Below, one piece after another: positions 28,640-40,040 of a stretch of 64,000 bases of DNA. Origin of the DNA: Medicago truncatula (Eukaryota > Streptophyta > Magnoliopsida > Fabales > Fabaceae); assembly GCF_003473485.1 (NCBI RefSeq), contig NC_053044.1:8568501-8632500 (forward strand), written 5' to 3'. Position 1 is the stretch's first letter; the number at the start of each line of letters is the position of its first letter. Below the pieces are notes generated by a model. That model worked only from the letters and a program-made list of their open reading frames with translations. It searched no databases and was not told the origin of the DNA. Made by a program: the position numbers and the translations under genes.

Positions 28640-29010
28640 ATGCTCTCAAAATCGTGCTTCAGATACCCTAAATTCAGAACCCTTGTTTTTGAAACAGGTT
28701 TAGCTTAAATAGGATTTTTCTGTGACCAAAATTGTGTCACGATTTTCAGTAAGGATATCCAAAATTCAGAACCCTTGTTTTTGAAACAGGTTTAGCTTAA
28801 ATAAGATTTTTTTGCTGTGACCATAATTGTGTCACGATTTTCAGTAATCGTGCCACAATTTCAACTATAAACTTAAAAAACCTTCTTGAGCTATCTTCAT
28901 AATCGTGCCATACCTATAAAACCGTGTCACGATTTTATAGGCAGAAACTCCCATCTTTCCTGAACATAAAATCGTGTCACGATGCCAAAATCGTGACATG
29001 ATGCAATAGT
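28640..29010. repeat. Tandem repeat and palindromic AATCGTGTCACGATT cluster
   Basis: A unit of about 93 bp beginning near aattcagaacccttgttttt is present twice (about 28672 and 28755). gtgtcacgattt and its reverse recur at least five times; the same word cluster occurs at 55970-56180. Probably part of an unrecognised retroelement. Confidence 0.5.
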
Positions 29011-29903
29011 TTCTTTTTCTTCGTATATTCCTTCTTTTCACACCTCATGTATGTCTCCAATTGCTATAGACTCGATAAAAACTTCTGAATAAATCTAAAA
29101 ATTATGTAATGATAACATGTCATCACCTATCATATGAAATTAAAATCATCATCCACATGCAGTTCATATATTTAGTCAAATCACATGAAAACATGCATTT
29201 ATAATCATTTCAACACGTAGTTCATATATTCATTCAAATCGTATGAAAGTAACATTTATTCTCAATCTCTAAAAGACCTCATTTCGACAAATCATAATCA
29301 CATTGATATCATATAAATTTTCATATGGAAAACATATTCATACATATCACATAAAACATGCAAACCATCCAGGTATTTAAGCAACCGTAGTGTTTCGAGA
29401 TGTGCCCATACCTTAGTTCTACATTTCTTACAACGTATAGCTCTACAACTCGTGTTTATATGTAGAATTAGGTTATGTTTTTGGTGGGTTTAATTGAAAA
29501 GAAAAATAAAATTAGCGGGAACTGTGCCAAGAAAAAAAATAAAAAAATAAAACATGGTTTGTGCGGGAATCGATGTTGGGGCGTGTGAATAATAGCTCCG
29601 AAAAGTTGTCTAGAAGTTCAATTTTACATCTTATTTTAAAAGTCATTTCTATTTGATTTCTTTCCTTTCAAAAAAGATACTTCTCTTATTAAGAACTTTA
29701 TTAAAATTGTGTTTGGCTCTACTTCTCCTTGAAAGTAGAAGAGAAGTGAAAAATAAGCAGGGCCAAACATGCTCATAGACTCGTCGAATTTTTTTTTTCA
29801 CCAAACAACAACTCAAACATTTTAAAAGCAAACATTTACGGTGTCAATCAATCACAAATTGGAAACTGATTTTGAGAATTTTCTACAAATTATAATAAAG
29901 GGT
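29011..29903. other. Intergenic DNA, no gene seen
   Basis: AT-rich with repeated atatgaaa/tcatat words. Nothing recognisable. Confidence 0.4.
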
Positions 29904-30430
29904 TACTGCTCTTTTGGTCCCTTAAGTATTTAATTGGCATCGCTTTGGTCCCTTAACTAAAAAAAAATTGTTTGAGTACTTTAAGTTTTTTTTTAGTCTC
30001 GTTTTGGTCCCTTCTATTAGGTTTCCTTTAGGGTTTTAAAAAAAGTTAACTCCTGGACACGTGTCACCTTGTCATTGACTTTTATATATATTTTTTTTAT
30101 ATATTCTATTTTTTTGTAAAAAAAAATCCCATAACCAATGACAAGGTGACACGTGTCACTTTGTCATTGGCTTTGGGATTTTTTTTTAAATATATATATA
30201 TACATATATATTTTTAAAAAATATTATTTTTTTTTTAAAAAAAAAAAAACTCAGAGAATGACAAGGTGACATGTGTTCAGGAGTTAACTTTTTTTTAAAC
30301 CCTAACGGAAATCTATCGGGACCAAAACGAGACTAAAAAAAAACTTAAATACTCAAACAATTTTTTTTAGTTAAGGGAGCAAAACGATACCAATTAAATA
30401 CTTAAGAGACTAAAAAAACATTTAAACCTA
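29904..30430. repeat. Large inverted repeat (long hairpin)
   Basis: The left arm (about 29904-30090, ttttggtcccttaagtatttaat) is complementary to the right arm (about 30250-30430) with few mismatches. At the centre, 30135-30170 is a nearly perfect 36-nt palindrome around CACGTG. Foldback or MITE-like; no ORF. Confidence 0.75.
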
Positions 30431-31618
30431 TAATAAATTGATGCACTATCTAAACGTCACCAACAATATGTCCATTATGACCATTTCGATGAGCTGATTC
30501 CAATGATTAACTCATTTTCCCAGTTCAACAGTCAAAAATGACTAATATACCCCTTAATGGTGTGACCATTTTGTCCCAGCAATATTTTAAAAGAAAATAT
30601 TCGGTTGAATTCATAGATCTACTTGACTAAAGAAGATATATCAAATAAAATTCACATTGCAACATTTTTAATTCTCTTACAAACTCTGAAGTTGAATAAA
30701 GAAATAAAGCTGATACTTGAGTCTTTACGTTTAAAACAAGGGTTTTGCTAACGAGTTACTCTGACACTTTTTATCTTTAGTGATCCTAAATTTAGAAATT
30801 ATTCATTCAAAAAATCAAATGTTACAAATTTCAACAAAAGAAATACACATATTTTCATAAATATATACTTTTAAAAATCTTTAAAGAGTGTCAGAAAGGC
30901 AGTTGTTAATATTTTCCTTCAAACAAAAAGCTCATAACTGAGTCTTCACAAAATCCAAAATGCAACTAATTATGTGATTGGATCCTATGCTTTTGAGTCT
31001 TGGGTTTTAGTTGGAGCACGTGATCCTCGAGCTATAACAGTTTTTTCCTTAGCAGTACAGAAAATACAGCAATGAAGTGCAGATTAAGCAATCTCAATCA
31101 ATATCAGGAGCTTCTCCAAATACAGCTTTCTACAAAGTAACTGTCATCACTCTCTTCTTCATCACTGTTAACAACATAATCAGAGTTAGATACACTTTCA
31201 TATCCAGACTACTGTATACTATGAAGCACGAACACTCCTCAGATTAGACGTGTACCAGTGTCCGACACGTGTCCGACACCGATGCATATAACTACAAACA
31301 CAACGATGCAACAAAGCGATACGATTTTGAACACTAGCACAACGATAAAGATGAAAAGATGGGATAAAGGTCAAAATAAGCATATCTTGACACATATTGA
31401 ACATTAGACATTTTGTAGATATTGGAACACAAATCGATTGTAGCAACAACGATGAAGATGTACATAAGCAACATAATCAATAGCGTTTTCCCCGAAAAAA
31501 GTTTTATTTAACAAAAGAAAGACTAGAACATCGTTAATTTATTATGGATTACAACACACAAATTCAAGAATATGAACTAAAATAGTACCAAACCAATTTT
31601 GCAAATTTTAAACCCACG
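30431..31618. other. Intergenic DNA downstream of the BAHD gene
   Basis: No gene. About 31225-31300 is a copy of the dispersed gtgtcgg/ccgacac repeat (gtgtccgacacgtgtccgac). Confidence 0.4.
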
Positions 31619-32968
31619 TTAATTGGATACAAAGTTCATGAAAACAGGATCATTTCCCATTGCCTCCAAAATCTTGTGAGGAAGACATACTTGAAGGTCC
31701 ATACTACCTTCTTCTATTCCAGCAAATACAGCAAACAGTCCACTTTGTTTATTTCCACTGCGAACTGCCACTGGTTTTCCCCATCCAAAATTATTGCCAT
31801 AAACATCAAACCACTGGGAACTGCTACTAGCCAACACATGATAATCGGCAACGTTACTATCACCAAGTCTATAGATGATTGGATTTCTCACCCAATTCTC
31901 ATAGTCATTCTTCAACTTCTCATTTGAGTGCAAACAAATCGTTTCGTGCATCTTCCAAGCACATTTACCAAACCCGCCTTCTTCCAACAACTCCCCAACT
32001 TTCATTGCAACCATAGAAGCTACAACAGCATTTCCAAAATAATCTTCCGGCAATGGTGGAACAAACCTTTGTCTAACTCCTATCCCGACCATAAAATATG
32101 CGTTCTCTTGTGGGTCTAATTGGTCGGAACGGATCACTGAGCACCAAAGGTGTGCAAAAAGTGCTTGAAGGGAAGATATTTTGTTCGTACCCGTTTCTAA
32201 GTTGGCTTTCAATTTCAATTGAGAGATTTTCTCCTTTGTGAAATGAAATAACCTAACTGATGGGTTGAGTTTTTCGTTATTTAGTTTTTCGTTATTAGAT
32301 GATGAAAAACTCAACCCATCAGATTGGTTATTTTGTAGCTTCTTAGTGAAGGGAAATCGTATGGGACATTGAATACCATCTGGAAACCAACGTTCAAGTG
32401 TTGAGAGTTTGGATGTTTGATTGCAACAACCACCACGTGAGATTTCAGCCCACGAATTAATGAAATACCATGCCGAAGTTCCATCAACAACCACATGGTT
32501 AAAAGTAAAACCAATAAAGATGCCGTCAACTAACTCTGTCACTTGCACGGCAAACAATGGTTGTGATGTGCCTTCGTAGTTTTTGATTCCGTTCAGTGGA
32601 TAAAATGAATTGAGAATGGGAGGAATATAGGTGCATCCAAGTATGTCACCTACACAAGTGTTCTCAGTTGTAGCATGGACAAAGAGTACACCGGCATTGT
32701 TGCACGTGACCGAACACGACATGGTGTTGTCTTCATGGTCTGTTATTTCTAGACGGCCTGCAAGTAGTGGGAAAAAAGCAAGAGTAGATGATAGAGATTG
32801 TTTTAGCTGTGGAATTTGGTTTGACTCTAGAGGATGGTGGTAAAGGAGACCCTTATGGGTGGGTTCAACAAGTAGAACCTTGAGATCCCATGGAGTAAGA
32901 TCAATTTTTTCATCAGTTGAATTTGGTGCCTTTATTGTATCTGTAGAGAGGACTCGGATGGCAGCCAT
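31619..32968 (-). CDS. BAHD acyltransferase, At3g50280-like
   Basis: Uninterrupted 449-aa ORF, the normal size for the family. The catalytic HxxxD is HVVVD at His158-Asp162. The structural DFGWG motif near the C-terminus reads NFGWG (residues 393-397, in YGNNFGWGKPVAVRSG). BAHD enzymes transfer acyl groups from acyl-CoA to alcohols or amines in secondary metabolism, in the cytosol. The N-terminal TIKAPNSTDEKIDLTPWDL and the fold order fit the uncharacterised At3g50280 clade; the substrate is unknown. No intron. A short internal duplication NNEKLNNEKL sits in a variable loop. The gene lies between exon relics of the beta-glucosidase array. Confidence 0.9.
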   Translation of the reverse strand: MAAIRVLSTDTIKAPNSTDEKIDLTPWDLKVLLVEPTHKGLLYHHPLESNQIPQLKQSLSSTLAFFPLLAGRLEITDHEDNTMSCSVTCNNAGVLFVHATTENTCVGDILGCTYIPPILNSFYPLNGIKNYEGTSQPLFAVQVTELVDGIFIGFTFNHVVVDGTSAWYFINSWAEISRGGCCNQTSKLSTLERWFPDGIQCPIRFPFTKKLQNNQSDGLSFSSSNNEKLNNEKLNPSVRLFHFTKEKISQLKLKANLETGTNKISSLQALFAHLWCSVIRSDQLDPQENAYFMVGIGVRQRFVPPLPEDYFGNAVVASMVAMKVGELLEEGGFGKCAWKMHETICLHSNEKLKNDYENWVRNPIIYRLGDSNVADYHVLASSSSQWFDVYGNNFGWGKPVAVRSGNKQSGLFAVFAGIEEGSMDLQVCLPHKILEAMGNDPVFMNFVSN

Positions 32969-33004
32969 GTTTTCATTGCAGCCTTAGTCGATGCTTAGAC
33001 ATAT

Positions 33005-33013
33005 CTTTATATA
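33005..33013 (-). promoter_or_regulatory. TATA box of the BAHD gene
   Basis: tatataaag on the minus strand, 37-45 bp before the ATG. Spacing implies a very short leader, so this is plausible but not certain. Confidence 0.5.
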
Positions 33014-33556
33014 CAGAAGCATGGTTAATGCCTATTTGTGATCTGTCAACTGGTAGGTATACAAGCTCACGTTAATAATGGCGTATTGATATCTTTATTT
33101 TATCGTTATGATTAGCGAAACGTGTCCGTCTGTCCGCTTTTTTTTAATTGCGTTAACGTTTAAAAATTATGTTAAACTTCATATAATATAAAAAAAAAAC
33201 TTCGTTCAATATGTTATACATCTATATATAACTAATATAAGTGTGCACTTCGTCATCTAAATGTAACATGATTATTGATTATTTATAAATCATTGTTTCC
33301 CATCAACACATATTGAATCAACCTCTTAGTACAAATTTAAATTCGTCATTTGTTACAATTGATTTGCTTTAAAATATTTAACAAATAAACATTATAAACA
33401 TTAACAATAACATAATAAATATATAAGAAATCTATGTACGAATGCACGTAATATAGTTAAGTAAAAATAACACATAATTACATTGACTTATATTTTATAT
33501 AAGAAAATATGTAAAATAAAAGTATTTGTACATATTCACATTAAAATATTGGTATA
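33014..33556. other. Intergenic DNA upstream of the BAHD gene
   Basis: AT-rich; no ORF or repeat recognised. Probable promoter-distal sequence. Confidence 0.4.
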
Positions 33557-33558
33557 TA

Positions 33559-33839
33559 CTCCATCCGTCCCAAATTGTATGTCACTTTAGAAAAAATATT
33601 TGTCTCAAATTGTATGTCACTTTAGAATACCAATGAAACATTAATGTTATTTTTCCTATTATATCCTTAACTATTTATTACTCTTTCTTTTTTCAATTCT
33701 TTCATTTATCTTTCTCATATCATTTATTAAGGATAATTTTGTAAAACAACTCATAATATCTCTTTCCCACACAATATTAATTATATTTCTTAATATGTGT
33801 GAAATGCCCAAAACGTCATACAATTTAGGACGGAGGGAG
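33559..33839 (+). mobile_element. Stowaway-like MITE, left twin
   Basis: ctccatccgt ... acggagggag with TA on both sides (33557-33558, 33840-33841). 281 bp. Over 90% like 37404-37684, in the same orientation. Confidence 0.85.
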
Positions 33840-33854
33840 TATTATATATGTACA

Positions 33855-36800
33855 TGTTATCGCGATTTTCGGGTGTCAAGTCATTAATTAGGCTTGAACC
33901 TTTCAATCTTTGATATTCTCTATTTTTCTTGGGAAGGGCAAAATTGAGAAAAAACCCTTAGAGTCTAAGTTCGGGGGTCGTTTTCGCTACGGGAAGGTGT
34001 TAGGCACCCGGAACGATTATGGTATTCCATAAGAACCGTTCTCCTAAGTTTATTTCTACGCTTTATTTTTATTGCCTACTTATTGAAAAAAAGGTTTTAT
34101 TTGAGTGAAGAATGGAGGAAAGAAGATGATTGAGATTTTATTTTACTTGGCTTGGAGGAGTTTTAACTCATTGCCTACGTACCCTTTTAAGGTATCAAAA
34201 CCAAACGTAGTTCATTCTCGAAAATTGTTTTTGTTTTTGTCGGTTGATTTTAAGTTTGAAAAGAAAAAAAAGAGGAATTTTGAAGAATGGAGATGAGAGG
34301 CCTCAAGGGCGTGAGATTTGGAAAATGTGAGGTGGAATTAGTTATTTTGCAAAATAAAGTCTAAGTATGATTAAAATTCATTAAGATTTTTACTTAAGAA
34401 AATAAAAGGAAAATGAGGAGTTTTGACTCCTATTTTGGAAAAAAGGTTTTCAAGTGAGGTTATTCACATTTTTTTTGGGAAAATGATTTTTGTCTAAGCG
34501 TTGTAAAACCTAAACATACATCTAAACATACATTCCCTAATCATGCATCTAGAAGATCCATGTGGGGTGTGTGCATGTGTCGGTGCTTGTGTCGGTGTAC
34601 ATCACTTATAGTGTCCATAGTCCTTTACATCGAGTCCTAAATACATGCTATGGTCTTGCAAGAATTTAAAAGATGAATTTAAACTAGCCTAAAATATTAC
34701 ATAACCATTGGAAATACCAAAAAGGAAAATTGCAAGAAATAAAACCTAATCTAGTAGAAATGAGAATGATGTGGTGAGATGCTATGAGATGAGTGAAACA
34801 TGAGTCAACAATGTTAGCAAAACAAGATGAAAAATATAGCATGAGTGATAGAAAAAGTAATCAATTGAATATGAAATACAATGGTGAAGAAATGGTGAAA
34901 ATAACCAAGACATATTGAGAAGAAAAGTTGCTTAACATGCAAGAAACACACAAATTATACCAAAACAGTAGCACAATCATAAAATCAACATCACATTTAT
35001 CATAAAATTGCATACTAATTGTTCATAACATGTGCCAAAACTTATGAAGAAAAATATGGCAAGAAATTCACAAAATTAGGCCAAAAAGAACAAATTAATC
35101 AAGAAAATAACACCTATATTTTTATCACTTTTTTAGCATGTGAAAAGCATCACAAAAAAAAAATACCAAAAATGAATTAAAAACAAAAGGAATTTTTCTA
35201 GAATTTTTGAGGGAAAAATTGAGCAAGTAGGGGTTCAATCAGCAAGAAAACAAGGTGTAAATAGCAAGAAAAAAGCAAAAACGTAAGAAACTGCAAAGAA
35301 AAAGGCCCAAGCCCAAAACCTAAAAGCCTGGAAGCACAGGGAGCGTTGGATTGATCCAGGGAGGGAAACCCTAGATCCAACGCTCAGGATTGAAGGGACT
35401 GGACCGGTCTTGAACCGGTCCAGTTCAGTTGTCTATATAAGCACGTTCACACCGGTTTTCTCATTTTTCTTTGTTCTTTCTCTCTCTTCTCTCAACCTAG
35501 TGAGAGAAGCTCTCACCTCTCTCTTCTTCTCTCTCGCCGGATTCTGGAAAAAGGTGGAAGATCTTCATCTTCTCCGGTGAGGCTTGTACCTCCGGCGTGG
35601 TGGCCGGCCGCCCAAGGGTGGCGGAACGAACTTCTCCGTTTTCAAATTTTTTTATATTTTCAGATATCCTTTTTTGTCCTGAACACGAATATGGCACTAG
35701 ATTTTGCATGCAAGGTTTGAATCAACGTAGATCTGAAGTTTGTGTTACGGTTTTGAAAGTTACTTTTTAGGTTTTGTAGTTTTTTGAATGTAACCGTTCA
35801 AACTCTTATGGATCTGCACTGTTTCGTCCTTGTTGATACTTTTTAAGACAGAAAGATTCAGTTTCAGTGTTACCTGAGATTTTGATTGGAGATCTTGAAC
35901 TGGAATCTTTGGAACACTGGAATCTTGGTGCTGTTTGTTGATTTTTTGTGTGAAAACCGAAAATAAATCGGTGTTCTTGCTGGTTTGATTCTTTCTTCTT
36001 CTTCACCGGTTCAGATTCTTGTTTCTTTCCTTCTTCTTCTTCTCCCTCAAACTATGTGATCGGTGCTTGAGTTTCTCACCTCCGGTGAGGAATTCGCACC
36101 TTGAATTGCAGTGGAATCAATTCGATGATGAAGATTCACCAATGAATCTCTGAGAATTGAAAAGGAACGATGAATCTGTTGATGATTTTGATTCTGGAAA
36201 AGAATTAGGGTTTGAGATTTTTCTGTGTTCTTGATGATTTCTGGATTTTGATCTAACTGAATGGAGAGAGAAAGTTCAATTCTGTTTGTGATGTGGCGTG
36301 GAATGAATGGATCTCTGAAATTTCTGACACTGTGTGTTATTTATAGCCTGCCATGTGTACTCCTGGACCAATGGGACACTGCCATCTGTTTTTGGACTTA
36401 GGGACTTTCCTGCAAAAATAAGAAAATTGGAGGACTGGACTGTAAATAAGAAAAATGGACTAGAAATGTAATTTTGAAAAGTTTTGGACTAAAGTGCAAT
36501 TTTGGGAATTGTTTGAGGGACTAAAATGTAATTAAAATAAAATTGGACTAAAATTGGTAATTTGGAAAAAAAACGTAAAGTGAAACCAAAAATAAAATCA
36601 ACAAAAGGACTAAAACGAACCAATTACTGACATGAGGTATTTTAAAATACCTCCCTGTCGAAATTTTGACAGGAAAAGACCAAAATGCCCCTAGGGACTA
36701 AACTGACTCAAACTGGCTCAGATGCAATTTTTGAAATGATTTTTAAACAAAGACTCAACAACGATTTGTACAGACAAATTGAAAAGACTCAGAGGCAAAC

Positions 36801-37110
36801 ACAGGGACTAAAATGGGTTCCACTGCAGGAAATGACCAAAATACCCTTTTGTATGATTTTTGAAATAAAACGCAAGAAAAGTAATGCGATGTTTCTGAGA
36901 GTTCTTATATGACTTGTAATTCAAGAAAAGACACTTTGAATAATTTTATGCAAGAAAATCGAGCTTGAACGTACTTTGAGACAGAGACAGTAAAATATGC
37001 AGATGAAAAGAGAGCAAAGATTCAGAGTAAACAACAGCGAATTGACAAATATCAGTGTTAAAAAAAGAAATTTAAATGAGTATTTTTAGGTCCAAAATCA
37101 GGGTATAACA
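33855..37110 (+). mobile_element. Solo LTR of a long-LTR retrotransposon (Ogre/Tat-like?)
   Basis: TGTTAT at 33855 and ATAACA at 37110 are perfect inverted termini, and GTACA is duplicated at 33850-33854 and 37111-37115, so the element is complete as a solo LTR of 3256 bp. A TATA-like ctatataagc near 35433 followed by a pyrimidine-rich leader suggests + orientation. A ggaaggtgttaggcacc motif and the long LTR recall Ogre-type Ty3 elements of legumes; lineage is an inference. The internal region was presumably lost by LTR-LTR recombination. No protein-coding domain within. Confidence 0.85.
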
Positions 37111-37403
37111 GTACATATTTTAAATTTTTTGTTACACATTTAAATTAAGGGTTTTGTGAACAAGTGCCCTAAGGACATTGTTTAAGGAACACAAAAAAAG
37201 AAATTATGCCTTGAAAATATAAGTCAACACTTGTTGAAGTTATAACCGTACAATTTCCAATGCAAAAGTTGTTACTTTTAGATGCTTAAACAATGCATTT
37301 AGGACACTTGTTAACATTTTCTTTAAATTAAATAAAAAAATTTGGTGAGAAAATAATGTGCCTAAATGTTAACGTAGAAAACTATAAAGGTGATAATGTT
37401 ATA

Positions 37404-37684
37404 CTCCCTCCATCCCAAAATGTATGTCACTTTAGAAAAAATATTTGTCCCAAATTGTATGTCGCTTTACAATACCAATGAAAAGTTAATGTTACCTTTC
37501 CTATTATATCCCTAACTATTTATTACTCTCTCTTCTTTCAATTCCTTCATTTATCTTTCTCATATCATTTATTGAGGACAATTTTGTAAAACAATTCATA
37601 ATATCTCTTTCCCACACAATATTAATTACATTTCTTAATATGTGTGAAATGCCCAAAACGTCATACAATTTGGGACGGAGGGAG
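37404..37684 (+). mobile_element. Stowaway-like MITE, right twin
   Basis: ctccctccat ... acggagggag with TA on both sides (37402-37403, 37685-37686). 281 bp. Near-identical twin of 33559-33839. Confidence 0.85.
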
Positions 37685-37734
37685 TATATTATTATGAAGA
37701 AAAAAAGCTCCTTTTATATTAGAAAATACTGTTG

Positions 37735-38970
37735 AACCAAAATGGATTTTGTATAATGCTTATGCGGTTTTGATGATAACAAAGTATAAAAGAACAATGG
37801 AATATGCTAATGTGTGTTCAAGTATGTAGGATCATAGAATTACATTCATAATACTAAATCAAGTTTTGATTATGAAATAACAAGATTCCTGAGCACACTT
37901 AAGAGCATTTGGAACTTGAGAGAAGCTGAAGTTCTAGACCAGACTCTGAAAGATACAAGCCTCTGAAGGACTCAGACTCTGAAGAAGTTAAACTTTTGGA
38001 GGGTTCAAATTCTAAAGGACACGTCAACATTAGAAGACTCTGACCACTTTTGCCATTGAAGAGGTCACTATCAAACTCAGATAGTACAATTTGCCTTGAA
38101 AGTGTGCAAAACACAAGAAGTTGGGGTTGAATTGTGTTGGTTTTTTCAAACTTTTTCTAAGTGTTCCGCCTGATCAGAGTCTGAGTGAGTCTAAGTCTGA
38201 TTGCAGGTTCTGAGTGCAGCGGATAATTCACACAGAGCAATTATACTAGTTCCTCCCACAAATGCTCAAGCACATAAGCAAGAGATTTCTAAATGCTCAA
38301 GCACATAAGTAAGAAACTTCTAATGCTAAATCATAAATGAAAGAGACTTTTTACAATCTAAATTAATCAAATAAAAGATTGTTTGGTTTTACACTTGATA
38401 TAGAATCAGAGGTGTAATCAATTACAAAGCAGAATAAGACTCTTAAGACTTAGAATTTCCAAGATATGAACTTAGTAAGAGATTCTTAACTGTTTATGCA
38501 CTTTTAAATTTGACAGAGTACATGCACAAGTTAAAATTACAGAGTCTTGTTTTGTTCTTCAAGTATTTAACTCTTTTTATAGAGAAGGATTTGAGAGACG
38601 TTGGAGAGTGCCAACACATTAACAGTCTTTGAGAAGCTTTCAAATCAAGACGTAGGAATGTTGCCTAATATGGTTAATGCCATTTGAAAAGACATTTGAA
38701 ATCCATTCCTGCAAATATAATTATCCGTTTCATTCTTTTTGACATTGAATTCGACTTAGCACATAACTCAGAAAAAGACAAATTATACTTGATCAGATCC
38801 TGAAAGCGACCTCCTCAAAAGATGACAAAGCTGACGTGACTTGTTGGTCCTTAGAGTCTGGACACCACAAAGTCTAGTTGGACGACAAAACTTGACTATT
38901 TCCATCCAAATCTCATACAATTGGAATAGCTTAACATCTCTAACAATTGTCTCAATGGTTCCCTCCACCT
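37735..38970. repeat. LTR-like remnant, possibly Copia/SIRE type
   Basis: Starts near gttgaaccaaaatgg, has repeated gactctgaag words at 37940-38040 and ttggggttgaattgtg at about 38122, phrases common in long legume Copia LTRs. No target duplication or gag/pol seen. The whole interval is non-coding. Confidence 0.3.
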
Positions 38971-38974
38971 TTGC

Positions 38975-39135
38975 ATGGTGTAAATGTGAAGGGTTACTGG
39001 TCATTTTTGGATAATTTTGAGTGGACTAATGGATACACTATTCGTTTTGGAATAATATATGTGGATTTCAAGAATGGACTAAAAAGACATCATAAAAGAT
39101 CAGCTTTGTGGTTCAAAACTTTTCTTCATCAATGA
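38975..39135 (+). pseudogene. Orphan last exon of a beta-glucosidase
   Basis: Matches exon 13 at 23270-23436, but a 6-bp in-frame deletion turns [13 protein letters not shown] into [11 protein letters not shown]. No upstream exons adjoin it. It opens the duplicated block that continues through the PELPK gene at 40041. Confidence 0.85.
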
Positions 39136-39281
39136 ACTTGCCCTTAGCATCAAACAGGGATTCAAGAGAAAAGAGATATGAATCAAGTGCTCCATTCTTG
39201 ATCAAAGATATATTTGGATTTGTGTTATTAAGCAATGATATATACTTCGATGCTTCATTGAATTGGCCAAGAATAAATTTT

Positions 39282-39441
39282 CACAACTAAAAAAACAAAA
39301 ATTAGTGAGGGAAATTTAGTGAGGGAAAACGTAAAATTCCTCTCTAATTCCGTCATTAAATTTTCCGACCAAGGAATTTGTGAGGAATTTCATTTTTTCC
39401 GTCACTAATTTCCCTCACTAATTTTGCTTTTTCTAGTAGTG
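39282..39441. mobile_element. CACTA-type MITE with preserved empty site
   Basis: 160 bp. The left end cacaactaaaaaaac and the right end (reversed cactactagaaaaagc) share an inner attagtgagggaaat repeat. TTT is duplicated at 39279-39281 and 39442-39444. The homologous site in copy A (about 23578-23582) lacks it. Confidence 0.9.
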
Positions 39442-40040
39442 TTTGTTGTTATGTGTGATGCATTTCTTGATACCTTTAGAATTAGATTGTGTCTTTTGAA
39501 TTTTCACTATAACAATTTTTGCAAAATATGATTTCAATGGATAAGAAACGACAAATTTTACTAAATTTAACGTAGATGGTTGGACATTCTACTCACACTA
39601 AGTCTGACGTGATTTTAATCTAAATTCTCTACTTCGTAATAAGTTTTATACAAAGGAAGACCGATTGTTCGAAAGGAACAATATATTAACTAATTTTAAT
39701 TTAAAACCCATAGAAAGTTTAGCATAAAAATTGCGATCATATTAAATTCTATAATACTTCTACATAAAGAATATGAGCATTGATATGCGAAAGCACAATC
39801 AATTTAAACAAGCTCAAACTAAAAACAACATATAATATTAATATGCTTGAGACCAAACAATAACAACCACTCCCCAATGGTTTTAGGCCTATAGCCTATA
39901 CCATATACATTACAAATTGAAAATTAATAAAAATCGTATTACACCCATCAAATAGAATGAACTAGGCACCGTACAATAGTAAATCATGAACAAAGACAAC
40001 AAGGAACTAGGAAATGAAAGGCATGGTTCCAAGTTCCAAC

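Noticed and set aside
38975-39135. Open frame with beta-glucosidase C-terminus as a separate gene
   Set aside because: Only the last exon is present, with a 6-bp deletion and no upstream exons; a duplication relic.
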